Source: Caryophanales bacterium
GTDB taxonomy: Bacteria > Bacillota > Bacilli > Bacillales > Amphibacillaceae
Length of the DNA stretch: 64,000 nt
NCBI GenBank assembly: GCA_029257405.1
Contig: JARIBO010000050.1
Span: 1-64,000, forward strand
Reading direction: 5' to 3'
The translations under genes were made by a program, and so were the position numbers. The notes beneath the pieces were generated by a model. It was given only the letters and a program-made list of their open reading frames with translations. It ran no database searches and was not told the origin of the DNA. Positions 1-9,473 of the stretch are shown here, one piece after another. Numbering within the stretch: the first letter of the stretch is position 1; the number at the start of each line of letters is the position of its first letter.

Positions 1-1290
1 ATAACCTTGCTCTTTTAATTCATCTCGGATTTCTTCTATATCACTTTCTCGAGCTGTATCGATTTGTTGAAGTAAATTTCTTAAATAATTTATTTCATGA
101 ATTGTTTTATGAATTTCTTTTTTAACAACATTTGTTGAATTAACGAGCTTACGGTAACGTGTAAAAAAACGTTGTGCATTTTCACTTGGTGTTTCATCTG
201 TTTTTAAGGGAATCGTAATTTCCTTTTGTTCTGGATCATAATAATCTAAAACAGTAACAGACTCATCACCTTTTTTTACAAGATGCATATTAGCTGTAAG
301 TAATTCACCTTGCTTTTGAAAACGATCCGCACCTTCAACTTTTTTCATTGTTTGGCGATGGATTTTTAACTTTCTCGTGTTTTTGTTAACTTCATTATTT
401 AAAAAACGATATAAATCTTTAGCTTGTTGTTTAACTCGGTCTCTTTCAGCCTTACCTGAATAAAAAGTATCGAGCATCTCATTAGTAGAAAAGTAAGATT
501 CTTTCTTTACTTCTAAATGAGTCATTGGATACACATGATAATCTTCTCGTTTCCCTTGATAAATAGTAGGGTTAAAATTATTTGTTAAAAGCGTTTGTTT
601 AAAAGTTTCAAAACTTTTTATATAAGCAGCATGACTTCCTAATCCAGCTTGATAAACCAGTTCTTTTGCAAGCATAGGAGATACACCAGAAAGAGTTTGT
701 ACGATTTGTCCATCTAACTTTCCACTGTTAAAATCAAGTCGGTTGACAAACTCATCTCCTGAAATAGTTAAAGGATTAAGCTTGTTTTGGGTAGGTGGTG
801 GAATATAATTAGCACCTGGTAAAATTGTTCGATGTCTATTTATATAGCTTGGAATGTGTTTAATACTATCTAAAATTGTTTTATTATCTTCATTTAATAA
901 TATTAAATTACTATGTCGCCCCATAAGTTCCATTATTAGCGTCATTTCACCAATATCACCTATTTCATTTCTTGTTTTAAATGTAAATGAAATAACTCTT
1001 TCTAATTCATCTTGTTTAATATCTGTTAGTGTAGCACCAGATAAATACTTTCTAAGCACCATGCAAAACATTGGTGGATCACTTGGATTTCTGTAGTCAT
1101 CTTCTGTTAAATGAAATCTTGCATATGACGGATGAATCGAAAATAATAAAATTTTATTTTTTCGGTTGTTTCTAATTGTGATTGCAATTTCTGTATCTGT
1201 TGGTTGATAAATACGATTAATTCGTCCATTTTTAATTGTTTGATTAAGTTCATTCGTAATAGCTCTTGTTACAACGCCATCAAATGCCAT
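1..1290 (-). CDS. rqcH: RqcH (Rqc2/NEMF family, formerly fibronectin-binding protein FbpA/YloA), N-terminal part
   Basis: The reverse strand reads open from ATG at 1290 to the left edge (430 codons, no stop), so the C-terminal part lies outside the window. The protein begins MAFDGVVTRAITNEL and contains MELMGRHSNLIL, both typical of the NFACT-N domain of Rqc2 proteins, followed by a helical coiled-coil region. In Firmicutes RqcH binds stalled 50S subunits carrying peptidyl-tRNA and recruits tRNA-Ala to add C-terminal alanine tails that mark nascent chains for ClpXP. It was formerly annotated as a fibronectin-binding protein. A GAGGTGAG ribosome binding site precedes the start. It is transcribed divergently from yicC, as in B. 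subtilis (yloA/yloC). Confidence 0.93.
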   Translation of the reverse strand, partial: MAFDGVVTRAITNELNQTIKNGRINRIYQPTDTEIAITIRNNRKNKILLFSIHPSYARFHLTEDDYRNPSDPPMFCMVLRKYLSGATLTDIKQDELERVISFTFKTRNEIGDIGEMTLIMELMGRHSNLILLNEDNKTILDSIKHIPSYINRHRTILPGANYIPPPTQNKLNPLTISGDEFVNRLDFNSGKLDGQIVQTLSGVSPMLAKELVYQAGLGSHAAYIKSFETFKQTLLTNNFNPTIYQGKREDYHVYPMTHLEVKKESYFSTNEMLDTFYSGKAERDRVKQQAKDLYRFLNNEVNKNTRKLKIHRQTMKKVEGADRFQKQGELLTANMHLVKKGDESVTVLDYYDPEQKEITIPLKTDETPSENAQRFFTRYRKLVNSTNVVKKEIHKTIHEINYLRNLLQQIDTARESDIEEIRDELKEQGY

Positions 1291-1310
1291 AATTACTCAC
1301 CTCATGTGAT

Positions 1311-1316
1311 ATTATA
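1311..1316 (-). promoter_or_regulatory. Extended -10 promoter for rqcH
   Basis: On the minus strand the sequence reads TGTTATAAT, a consensus -10 hexamer with an upstream TGn extension, 20 bases from the rqcH start codon. No good -35 hexamer is seen at 17 bases, which is common for extended -10 promoters. The leader would be very short. Confidence 0.5.
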
Positions 1317-1365
1317 ACATATTGTAAAAATCTAAGAAAAACTAAAAGAAACTTATAGATAAAGA

Positions 1366-1394
1366 TAGAGATATTACGCTAGAGAATGTATAAT
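1366..1394 (+). promoter_or_regulatory. Candidate promoter for yicC
   Basis: A consensus TATAAT lies at 1389-1394, 24 bases before the chosen yicC start. The best -35 at 17-base spacing is TAGAGA (1366-1371), 4 of 6 matches, so the call rests mainly on the -10. Confidence 0.35.
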
Positions 1395-1417
1395 GGAGAA
1401 TAAATGGAGTGATAAAA

Positions 1418-2299
1418 ATGATAAAAAGTATGACTGGGTATGGAATTAATCAATTTCATGTTGGGGAAACTTTAGTTACGATAGAAATTAGAACTGTAAA
1501 TAACCGCTATTTAGATATTGTTTCAAAAATACCACATTCATTTATGTATTTAGAAAATGAAATGAAGCAGGTTATTCAGTCATATTTCGACCGCGGGAGA
1601 GTCGAATTATTTTTAACGCTTTCTGAGGAATATTTAACTGATAAAAAATTAACGGTTGATTGGGACTTAATGGATCAATATTTTACAAAACTTGATGCAG
1701 TCAAACAACGTTATTCATTAGATGAAGCTATTCCAATTGAAATGGTAACACAATTAAAAGATTTATTTGTCGTTCATGAAACAACTGAAAGTTTATCAAG
1801 TTTAGATGAAAAATTTCTTGAAGGAATAAACAAAACATGTCAGCAAGTTGTGTCGAATCGAACAAACGATGGTGCCTACTTAATCGCAGATGTTGAAAAT
1901 AGAATTCTTGAAGTAAGTAAAAAATTAAAAAAACTTGAGTCGCTACAAACAACAGTAAGCACTGATTATCGTAAAAGAATTGAACGAAGAATCGAAGAGT
2001 ATGTTGGAAGTAGACTGTCTTTAGATTATACACAACTTCATCAAGAAATTGCTATTTTAGCTGAAAAAGGCGATATAACAGAAGAATTAACGCGTATGTT
2101 TAGTCACTTAGAGCAGTTCCAAGGACTCATAGAAGAAACAGGTCCAATAGGAAGAAGACTTGATTTTATCGCTCAAGAAATGCATAGAGAAGTTAATACA
2201 ATCGGTGCTAAATCAATTGATTCAAGAATTAGCAATTTAATTGTTAACATAAAAAGTGAGATAGAAAAAATCCGAGAACAAATTCAAAATATCGAATAA
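1418..2299 (+). CDS. yicC: YicC/YloC family endoribonuclease
   Basis: A 293-residue protein starting MIKSMTGYG, the hallmark N-terminus of the family, with the YicC N-terminal domain over about residues 1-155 and the conserved DUF1732 C-terminal domain (GDITEELTR..SH; FIAQEMHREVNT) over about 205-293. YicC (E. coli) and YloC (B. subtilis) are endoribonucleases acting in mRNA or small-RNA turnover. The start at 1418 is preferred over a GTG nine bases upstream because a GGAGTG ribosome binding site sits 6-10 bases before it and the family begins here. It is followed by remA and gmk, the usual Bacillales order. Confidence 0.93.
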   Translation: MIKSMTGYGINQFHVGETLVTIEIRTVNNRYLDIVSKIPHSFMYLENEMKQVIQSYFDRGRVELFLTLSEEYLTDKKLTVDWDLMDQYFTKLDAVKQRYSLDEAIPIEMVTQLKDLFVVHETTESLSSLDEKFLEGINKTCQQVVSNRTNDGAYLIADVENRILEVSKKLKKLESLQTTVSTDYRKRIERRIEEYVGSRLSLDYTQLHQEIAILAEKGDITEELTRMFSHLEQFQGLIEETGPIGRRLDFIAQEMHREVNTIGAKSIDSRISNLIVNIKSEIEKIREQIQNIE

Positions 2300-2372
2300 C
2301 TATAATGGATGAAATTTCTGACGTTTAACTGTATACTATGAATGGTCTCGTTTAAAGTAAGGAGGAACTGAA

Positions 2373-2633
2373 TTGGGTTTGCAACTAATAAATATAGGTT
2401 TTGGGAATGTTGTTTCAGCTACACGTATTATATCAATTGTATCACCTGAATCAGCACCAATAAAACGCATCATTATCGTTGCAAGAGACAGTAATAAACT
2501 GATCGATGCAACTTATGGTAGACGAACAAGAGCAGTTATTATTACTGATAGTTCCCACGTTATTTTATCTGCAGTTCAACCTGAAACGGTTGGACAAAGA
2601 GTAGTTAATCATGACGAAGTGTCTGATGAATAA
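2373..2633 (+). CDS. remA: Extracellular matrix regulatory protein RemA (UPF0296/YlzA)
   Basis: An 86-residue protein matching RemA along its whole length: [14 protein letters not shown] at the start, central [13 protein letters not shown] and [13 protein letters not shown]. In B. subtilis RemA is a DNA-binding ring-forming regulator that activates biofilm matrix and osmoprotection genes. It starts with TTG at 2373 behind an AAGGAGGAA site; no ATG fits. It sits between yicC and gmk as in Bacillus. Its targets in this organism cannot be seen here, and its presence does not prove biofilm matrix genes exist. Confidence 0.95.
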   Translation: MGLQLINIGFGNVVSATRIISIVSPESAPIKRIIIVARDSNKLIDATYGRRTRAVIITDSSHVILSAVQPETVGQRVVNHDEVSDE

Positions 2634-2648
2634 TTAGGGGGAATTTTT

Positions 2649-3287
2649 ATGCATAAGCAAAAAGGAATACTTTTTATACTTTCAGGTCCTTCTGGGGTTG
2701 GAAAGGGTACTGTAAGAGAACGTTTATTTGAAGTAGAAACGCAATTGAAATATTCAGTTTCAGCTACAACAAGAGATAAACGTCCAGGAGAAGTCCATGG
2801 AAGTGATTATCACTTTAAAGAACATAGTGAGTTTGAAAAAATGATTGAAAATGATGAATTACTGGAACATGCAAAATACGTTAATAATTACTATGGTACA
2901 CCGCGCGACTATGTTGAATCAGAGCTAGAAGCAGGTAATGATGTATTTTTAGAAATTGAAGTCCAAGGTGCACTACAAGTAAAAGAAAACTTTTCTGAAG
3001 GTGTATTTATCTTTTTATTTCCACCAAGTTTAGATGAATTAAAAAAACGTATCGTTAACCGCGGAACTGAATCACCCGAACTCGTTCGCAATCGTTTAAA
3101 TGAAGCGCGAAAAGAAATTGAAATGATGCATAATTACGATTATGTCGTTGTGAATGATAATGTTGATTATGCTGTTCAAAAAATAAAGTCAATTATTGTT
3201 AGTGAACACTGTAAGCGAGAAAGAATTGAAGAGCAATACAAAAAAATAATGAAGGCAGATGATTTTAATGTTAGAACCATCAATTGA
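2649..3287 (+). CDS. gmk: Guanylate kinase
   Basis: A 212-residue enzyme that phosphorylates GMP (and dGMP) to GDP using ATP. The P-loop GPSGVGKG is at residues 13-20, followed by the GMP-binding signature region ([19 protein letters not shown]). The C-terminal end extends slightly beyond the usual core, and its last codons overlap rpoZ. The start ATG is preceded by TAGGGGGAA. Gmk and rpoZ are usually cotranscribed, linking GTP supply with the RNA polymerase omega subunit. Confidence 0.97.
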   Translation: MHKQKGILFILSGPSGVGKGTVRERLFEVETQLKYSVSATTRDKRPGEVHGSDYHFKEHSEFEKMIENDELLEHAKYVNNYYGTPRDYVESELEAGNDVFLEIEVQGALQVKENFSEGVFIFLFPPSLDELKKRIVNRGTESPELVRNRLNEARKEIEMMHNYDYVVVNDNVDYAVQKIKSIIVSEHCKRERIEEQYKKIMKADDFNVRTIN

Positions 3288-3459
3288 TGAACTCCAAAAA
3301 CAAATTCGTTCAAAATATACTTTAGCAACACTTGCTGCAGAACGTGCACGTGTGATTTTAGATGAAAAAACAACAGTATTAAAGGACCCTAAAGCACTAA
3401 CGCCAGTTGGACTTGCTTTAGAAGAAATTAATGAAGGACTCTTAAGAGTTAAAAAGTAA
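3268..3459 (+). CDS. rpoZ: DNA-directed RNA polymerase omega subunit
   Basis: A 63-residue protein with the omega core: [22 protein letters not shown] and [10 protein letters not shown]. Omega helps assemble RNA polymerase by clamping the beta-prime subunit. Two in-frame ATGs exist, 3259 and 3268; homology with B. subtilis (MLDPSIDSL) favours 3268. The gene overlaps the gmk end by 20 bases, so translation is probably coupled. The MAR motif for omega appears as AERAR. An intrinsic terminator follows. Confidence 0.9.
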   Translation: MLEPSIDELQKQIRSKYTLATLAAERARVILDEKTTVLKDPKALTPVGLALEEINEGLLRVKK

Positions 3460-3467
3460 AGTTAATT

Positions 3468-3500
3468 AAAACCCTCGCAATATTCATTTGCTAGGGTTTT
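3468..3500 (+). terminator. Intrinsic terminator after rpoZ
   Basis: Inverted repeat AAACCCTCGCAA / TTGCTAGGGTTTT with an 8-base loop, ending in TTTT and followed by further T-rich sequence. It closes the yicC-remA-gmk-rpoZ unit before coaBC. Confidence 0.8.
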
Positions 3501-3540
3501 ACATTTTTAATAGCGTTTAATTTAATGAGAGGTGTTTATA

Positions 3541-4746
3541 ATGTTGCAAAATAAAAAAATATTACTAGCTGTTACAGGTGGTATTGCAGTTTATAAAGCA
3601 TGTGACCTAACAAGTAAGTTAACCCAAAAAGGGGCAGATGTTCGAGTTATTATGACTGAAAGTGCATGTGAATTTGTATCACCCCTTACATTTCAAGCAT
3701 TATCTCGTAATCCTGTATATACAGATACGTTTGATGAAAAAGATCCTAAAAAAATTGCTCATATAGATTTAGCAGATTGGGCAGAAATAGCTATTATTGC
3801 ACCAGCAACTGCTAATACATTAAGTAAAGTGGCTAATGGGCTAGGTGATGATATGTTAACAACAACATTACTTGCGACGCGTGCAACTATTTATGTTGCT
3901 CCTGCTATGAATGTTCATATGTATCAAAATAAGGCTGTAATTGAAAATATGAAAAAATTAACTAACTTCGGTTATAACTTTATTGAGCCAGGCGCAGGTT
4001 ATTTAGCATGCGGTTATGTAGGTAAAGGTCGTTTAGAAGAACCAACAACAATTATAGAGGTTATTGAAAAACATGAAAATAAAAAAGGGATTTTAAAAGG
4101 AAAGAAAGTTTTAATTACAGCAGGGCCTACAAGAGAAGGAGTTGATCCTGTTAGATTTTTCTCAAATCGCTCGACAGGAAAAATGGGTTTTGCACTTGCA
4201 GAAGTTGCAGCGAACTTTGGAGCAGAAGTAATATTAGTTAGTGGTCCAGTAGATTTAGAAGTAAAAAATACTCATATTAAGCAAATCAAAGTTGTTACAG
4301 CAGAAGAAATGTATCAGGCTGTTCATGAAAATTATGCTTTTGCAGATATTGTTATAAAAGCAGCAGCGGTAGCTGACTATCGACCGAAACAAACTCATGA
4401 CCAAAAAATGAAAAAGTCAGATGATGCACTTATATTTGAAATGGAAAGAACAAAAGATATTTTAAAATCCTTAGGTGAAAAAAAAGACAAACAATTCCTT
4501 GTCGGTTTCGCTGCAGAAACAGAAAATCAGATAGCTAATGGAAAGCGTAAATTAATTAAGAAAAATTTAGATGCAATTGTGATTAATAATGTTTCTGAAG
4601 CAGGAGCAGGTTTTGGTACGGATACTAATATCGTCACATATTTAGACAAAAATTTAAAAGAACATCCTTTTTCGATAGATTCAAAAGAAGCTATTTCTGA
4701 AAAAATATATAATCAAATTATTAAAACAATTAAGGATGAAGCTTAG
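3541..4746 (+). CDS. coaBC: Bifunctional phosphopantothenoylcysteine decarboxylase / phosphopantothenate-cysteine ligase
   Basis: A 401-residue fusion that carries out two steps of coenzyme A synthesis. The N-terminal flavoprotein half (CoaC) shows the PAMN motif at residues 121-124 and the catalytic cysteine in LACGYVGKGR (C158). The C-terminal half (CoaB, CTP-dependent ligase) starts near residue 185 with ITAGPTREGVDPVR and has KAAAVADYRP and the MKKS loop. The ATG at 3541 follows GAGAGGTG; a GTG nine bases earlier overlaps that site and is rejected. The stop overlaps the priA start. Confidence 0.97.
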   Translation: MLQNKKILLAVTGGIAVYKACDLTSKLTQKGADVRVIMTESACEFVSPLTFQALSRNPVYTDTFDEKDPKKIAHIDLADWAEIAIIAPATANTLSKVANGLGDDMLTTTLLATRATIYVAPAMNVHMYQNKAVIENMKKLTNFGYNFIEPGAGYLACGYVGKGRLEEPTTIIEVIEKHENKKGILKGKKVLITAGPTREGVDPVRFFSNRSTGKMGFALAEVAANFGAEVILVSGPVDLEVKNTHIKQIKVVTAEEMYQAVHENYAFADIVIKAAAVADYRPKQTHDQKMKKSDDALIFEMERTKDILKSLGEKKDKQFLVGFAAETENQIANGKRKLIKKNLDAIVINNVSEAGAGFGTDTNIVTYLDKNLKEHPFSIDSKEAISEKIYNQIIKTIKDEA

Positions 4747-7145
4747 TGCATATTGCTAAAGTAATAGTAGATGTACCAGCTAGTCAGGTAAATCAAACAT
4801 TCGATTATAAAATTCCAGAAAAATTTAAATCAATTATTCAAAAAGGGATGCGGGTTGTGATTCCTTTTGGGCCAAGAAAAATCACAGGTTTTGTCATTGG
4901 ATTTACAGAAGAAACTGAAGTAAAAAGATTGCGAGAATTAATAGATGTCTTAGATATCATTCCCGCTTTAACAGGTGAGTTATTAGAGTTAGGAAAATGG
5001 CTTTCTGACGAAACAATGTCTTTATATATTACAACTTACCAAGCAATGCTTCCACAGGTGCTAAAATCGAAGTATGAACGTACACTTATTAAAAAAACAA
5101 AAGAGTTACCATTAGAGTTAAACTCTTTATTTAGTGTTTCAGATGAAGTAAGTTACGAAAAAATCCATGAAGAGAATATAAGTCTTAAGGTAGTACAACA
5201 AGCCATTGAGTCTGGAAAAATTAAAGAACATTATAAAGTGAAATCTCAAATAACAAAGAAGTATAAAACAATCATTATGCCTAATGTTGGAACAGATAAA
5301 TTAATGGAGTATGAAAGTGGACTTGCTCAAAATGCGCATCGTCAGAAACAAATATTAAACTTTTTTATCGATAAAAATGAAGCAATTGAACAAAATAAAT
5401 TATTTAAAAAGTTAAATATTACGCGACCTAATTTAAAACCTTTAATTGATAAACAGTTGATTACTTTAAAACAAGAAGAAGTTTATCGTAATCCATATGA
5501 ACGTGATTTCCCTAAAACTGAAAAAAAGGTTTTAACGAAAGAACAAGATACAGCAATTAAGCCTATTCATGCAGCAATTGAACAAAACAAAAATGAAACA
5601 TTTTTACTTTATGGTGTCACCGGAAGCGGTAAAACCGAAATATACCTCCAAGCGATTGAAAATGTAATAAACAAAGGAAAAGAAGCAATTGTCCTCGTTC
5701 CAGAAATTGCACTTACGCCTCAAATGGTCGAACAATTTAAAGGACGATTTGGCGATAAAGTTGCTGTTATGCATAGCGCACTTTCAATTGGCGAGAAATA
5801 TGATGAATGGTTAAAAATTCAGCGTGAAGAAGTTCAAGTTGTTGTAGGTGCCAGATCAGCTATTTTTGCTCCTTTTAAAAATTTAGGTATCATTATTATT
5901 GATGAAGAACATGAAGGTACTTATAAACAAGAAGATACACCCCGATACCATGCACGCGACGTTGCAATTGAAAGAGCACGAGTTAACAAGTGTCCAGTGG
6001 TCCTAGGAAGTGCAACACCTACACTTGAATCATTTGCTCGAGCTGAAAAATCAGTTTATACATTGCTCACATTAACTAAACGAACAAATAAAAAACCAAT
6101 GCCAAATGTTGAAGTAGTTGACATGCGTGCTGAATTACATTCAGGAAACCGAACAATGTTTTCTAAAGACTTGGTAGATAAAATGAAGCAAGCAGTAAGT
6201 AAAGGTGAACAAATTGTACTTTTACTTAATAGGAGGGGTTACTCAAACTTTGCCCTTTGTAGAGACTGTGGACATGTTGAACAATGTCCCAACTGTGATA
6301 TATCACTCACATATCATAAGGGTCATAACGCTTTAAAGTGTCATTATTGTTCTTATGAAATGCCAATGCCCGAAAATTGTCCAGCATGTAAAAGCGATTT
6401 AATTAACTTTTTTGGAACAGGAACAGAGCGAGTTGAAGAAGCGTTGAAAAAATTAATGCCGACATTAAAAGTTATTCGTATGGACGTAGATACAACAAGA
6501 AGAAAAGGGGCACACGAACGATTATTAAGTAGTTTTGCAGCAGGCGAGGCAGATGTTTTATTAGGAACTCAAATGATTGCCAAAGGACTTGATTTTAAAA
6601 ATGTGACTTTAGTTGGTGTTTTAGCAGCAGATTCAATGCTTCATTTACCTGATTTTAGATCAGCCGAAAAAACCTTTCAATTACTTACACAAGTAAGTGG
6701 ACGTGCCGGACGACACGAATTAGATGGTGAAGTAATTATCCAAAGCTACACACCTGACCACTATAGTATTGAATATGCAAGCAATTATAACTTTTTAGAT
6801 TTTTATGAAAAAGAAATGCGCATGCGCCGTACGTTTAAATATCCCCCTTACGTTTATTTGGCTTTAATCACGATAACAGATGAAAATTTGGGTAAAGTAA
6901 TTGATGTTGCTAAAGGGTTTACTGAAAAACTAGCGATGCTATTATCTGTTGAATCGATTATTTTAGGTCCAACTCCTTCGCCAATTGCAAGAATTAAAAG
7001 GCGGTACCGCTATCAAATTATTATTAAGTATCGTTTTGAAAAAGATTTACAACATAAGATAAGTGTAGTCAGAAATGAATTTAATAAAGAGTTAAAAAAA
7101 GAATTACAAATATTAGTTGATATTAATCCAAACCAATTAATGTAG
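4746..7145 (+). CDS. priA: Primosomal replication-restart helicase PriA
   Basis: A 799-residue superfamily 2 helicase that reloads the replisome at collapsed forks. The N-terminal 3'-end-binding domain begins HIAKVIVDVP. Walker A GVTGSGKT is at about 289-296, the DEEH box near 386, and a cysteine-rich zinc region (CRDCGHVEQCPNC, CHYC, CPAC) at about 505-550 interrupts the helicase lobes. The first codon is GTG at 4746, sharing one base with the coaBC stop (TAGTG), with AAGGA upstream. In many relatives def separates priA from fmt; here it does not. Confidence 0.97.
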   Translation: MHIAKVIVDVPASQVNQTFDYKIPEKFKSIIQKGMRVVIPFGPRKITGFVIGFTEETEVKRLRELIDVLDIIPALTGELLELGKWLSDETMSLYITTYQAMLPQVLKSKYERTLIKKTKELPLELNSLFSVSDEVSYEKIHEENISLKVVQQAIESGKIKEHYKVKSQITKKYKTIIMPNVGTDKLMEYESGLAQNAHRQKQILNFFIDKNEAIEQNKLFKKLNITRPNLKPLIDKQLITLKQEEVYRNPYERDFPKTEKKVLTKEQDTAIKPIHAAIEQNKNETFLLYGVTGSGKTEIYLQAIENVINKGKEAIVLVPEIALTPQMVEQFKGRFGDKVAVMHSALSIGEKYDEWLKIQREEVQVVVGARSAIFAPFKNLGIIIIDEEHEGTYKQEDTPRYHARDVAIERARVNKCPVVLGSATPTLESFARAEKSVYTLLTLTKRTNKKPMPNVEVVDMRAELHSGNRTMFSKDLVDKMKQAVSKGEQIVLLLNRRGYSNFALCRDCGHVEQCPNCDISLTYHKGHNALKCHYCSYEMPMPENCPACKSDLINFFGTGTERVEEALKKLMPTLKVIRMDVDTTRRKGAHERLLSSFAAGEADVLLGTQMIAKGLDFKNVTLVGVLAADSMLHLPDFRSAEKTFQLLTQVSGRAGRHELDGEVIIQSYTPDHYSIEYASNYNFLDFYEKEMRMRRTFKYPPYVYLALITITDENLGKVIDVAKGFTEKLAMLLSVESIILGPTPSPIARIKRRYRYQIIIKYRFEKDLQHKISVVRNEFNKELKKELQILVDINPNQLM

Positions 7146-7158
7146 AAAGGACTAACAA

Positions 7159-8097
7159 ATGAAAAAAATTGCATTTATGGGTACACCTGACTTTTCAGTA
7201 CCAATTCTTGAAAAATTAATCGAAGAAGGTTATCAGATTGAATTAGTCGTGACACAACCCGATCGACCTAAAGGAAGAAAAAGAGTTTTAACTGCGTCAC
7301 CAGTAAAAGAAACGGCATTAAAAAATAATATTAAAGTTTTTCAACCAGAAAAATTAAAAGAATCTTATGAAGAAATACTCAAATACGATATTGATTTAAT
7401 TATTACAGCAGCATACGGTCAGTTATTACCCAATGAATTGTTAGATTATCCAGAATATGGAAGTATCAATGTGCACGCATCTTTACTTCCTGAACTTAGA
7501 GGTGGCGCTCCGATTCATTATTCGATTTTACAAGGTAAAAAAGAAACAGGAATTACAATTATGTATATGGTTGAAAAGTTAGACGCTGGAAATATTATTT
7601 CACAACAAGCTATTCCTATTGAAAAAACAGATCATGTGGGGACCTTACATGATAAATTATCTATACTCGGAAAGAACTTATTAATTGAAACATTGCCTGA
7701 GATATTTAATAAAACAAACAAGTCAATTGAACAAGATGAAGCACTCGCTACCTTTGCACCTAATGTCAGTCGTGAATTAGAACGCTTAGATTGGTCTAAG
7801 TCACATGAGACTGTTTATAATCATATAAGAGGATTACATCCCTGGCCTGTTGCTTATACAACATATAAACAAGAAAGAATGAAAATTTGGTGGGGAACAC
7901 CAGATGATACAATATATGAAGCTGGAAAACCTGGTGAAATAGTAAAAAAAGACGAGATAAGTTTTACAGTTGTCTGCGGTAATAAAAAAGCAATACAAAT
8001 AACAGAAATACAACCAGCTGGTAAAAGAAAAATGTCTGTAGAAGAGTTTTTACGTGGTGCAGATGATTTGATTGAGATTGGCGAGATAATGGAGTGA
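7159..8097 (+). CDS. fmt: Methionyl-tRNA formyltransferase
   Basis: A 312-residue enzyme that formylates initiator Met-tRNA using 10-formyltetrahydrofolate. The N-terminal formyltransferase domain begins [14 protein letters not shown], and the folate and catalytic segment [18 protein letters not shown] starts near residue 104. The C-terminal OB-fold tRNA-binding domain starts near 205 ([17 protein letters not shown]). It lies 13 bases after priA and 4 bases before rsmB, within one transcription unit. Confidence 0.97.
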   Translation: MKKIAFMGTPDFSVPILEKLIEEGYQIELVVTQPDRPKGRKRVLTASPVKETALKNNIKVFQPEKLKESYEEILKYDIDLIITAAYGQLLPNELLDYPEYGSINVHASLLPELRGGAPIHYSILQGKKETGITIMYMVEKLDAGNIISQQAIPIEKTDHVGTLHDKLSILGKNLLIETLPEIFNKTNKSIEQDEALATFAPNVSRELERLDWSKSHETVYNHIRGLHPWPVAYTTYKQERMKIWWGTPDDTIYEAGKPGEIVKKDEISFTVVCGNKKAIQITEIQPAGKRKMSVEEFLRGADDLIEIGEIME

Positions 8098-8101
8098 GCA
8101 T

Positions 8102-9454
8102 ATGTTACTAAGAAAAACAGCACTAGAATTATTAACACGCATTGAAAAAGGAAACAGTTTTAGCCATTTATTAATATCTGATGCGATTGATAAAAGCGAA
8201 TTAAATAATCAAGATGAAAATTTACTCGTTGAAATTGTTTATGGAACAGTAGAACGAAAATTAACGTTAACTTATTATTTATCTCCATTTATTAATCAAA
8301 ATAAAAAAATGGATTCATGGATATTAACCTTATTACAAATGTCAGTTTATCAAATGAAATTTTTAGATAAAGTACCCGATTACGCTATTATTAATGAAGC
8401 TGTGGAAATAGCTAAACAAAAAGGACATCGTGGAACAGGTGCTTTAGTTAATGGTATTTTAAGAAACTTACAACGTAATGGTGTTCCAAATTTTGATACG
8501 ATCAAAGATCCGGTTAAACGTTTATCAATCGAAACCAGTCATCCAGAATGGTTGATTAAAATATGGATCTCAGATTATGGCTACGATATAACAAAGCAAA
8601 TTTGTGAAAGTAATCTAACACGTAAACCAATGACACTACGTACACAAATACTTAAAAATGACCAAGAAGATTTAATTAATCAATTAGAAAACATCGACAT
8701 AAAAGCAAAAAAATCATTAGTAACAAAACAAGGCATCATTATCGAAGCTGGAAATGTTATTAAAACTTCTGTTTTAGGTTTAGGAAATGCAACAATTCAA
8801 GATGAAAGTTCGATGTTAGTAAGTGAAATTCTAAACGTAAAGCCAGAAATGAAAGTATTAGATTGCTGTAGCGCTCCAGGCGGGAAAACAACACATATTG
8901 CTGAAATAATGGAAGATAGAGGACAAGTTATCGCTCATGATTTACACCAAAATAAAATAAAACTTGTTAAAAGTCATGCTGAACGTCTTAATTTGTCTAT
9001 TATTGAAGCGTCACCTGCTGATGCTCGTAATTTAACAGAAACTCACGAATTAAAATCATTTGATCGAATATTAATCGATGCGCCTTGTTCAGGATTAGGT
9101 GTTATCAGAAGCAAACCAGATATTAAATATAATAAATCTAAAGAAGATATAGAGAAATTACAAACCGTTCAACAAGATATTTTAGAAGAAACGTCAAAAT
9201 TATTAAAAAAAGACGGGCAACTTGTCTATAGTACATGTACAATAAATATATTAGAAAACGAACAAGTAATTAAGAATTTTTTAACTGAACATCCAGAGTT
9301 TGAAGTAGATCCTAATTTTATTTCGGAACTACCTGAAGTAGTTAGCCAAAATAGTCGCGTTACAGAGTATGGTATTCAATTATTTCCTTATACAATTAAC
9401 TCAGATGGATTCTTTATGAGTAGATTACAATATAAAAAAAATAATTATTGTTAA
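8102..9454 (+). CDS. rsmB: 16S rRNA m5C967 methyltransferase RsmB (Sun/Fmu)
   Basis: A 450-residue S-adenosylmethionine-dependent rRNA cytosine-5 methyltransferase. It has an N-terminal NusB-like RNA-binding domain (about 1-140) and a Rossmann methyltransferase domain with the SAM motif DCCSAPGGKTTH near residue 255. The two catalytic cysteines lie in DAPCSG (about 326) and YSTCT (about 377). Its ATG is 4 bases after the fmt stop. The next gene is prpC, only 19 bases later; rlmN, which usually lies between them in B. subtilis and S. aureus, is not here. Confidence 0.96.
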   Translation: MLLRKTALELLTRIEKGNSFSHLLISDAIDKSELNNQDENLLVEIVYGTVERKLTLTYYLSPFINQNKKMDSWILTLLQMSVYQMKFLDKVPDYAIINEAVEIAKQKGHRGTGALVNGILRNLQRNGVPNFDTIKDPVKRLSIETSHPEWLIKIWISDYGYDITKQICESNLTRKPMTLRTQILKNDQEDLINQLENIDIKAKKSLVTKQGIIIEAGNVIKTSVLGLGNATIQDESSMLVSEILNVKPEMKVLDCCSAPGGKTTHIAEIMEDRGQVIAHDLHQNKIKLVKSHAERLNLSIIEASPADARNLTETHELKSFDRILIDAPCSGLGVIRSKPDIKYNKSKEDIEKLQTVQQDILEETSKLLKKDGQLVYSTCTINILENEQVIKNFLTEHPEFEVDPNFISELPEVVSQNSRVTEYGIQLFPYTINSDGFFMSRLQYKKNNYC

Positions 9455-9473
9455 TTAAAAGAGGTGAGTTGTT

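Noticed and set aside
854-1096. 80-codon plus-strand frame
   Set aside because: It is the complement of rqcH coding sequence and has a low-complexity Ser/Ile-rich composition with no ribosome binding site.
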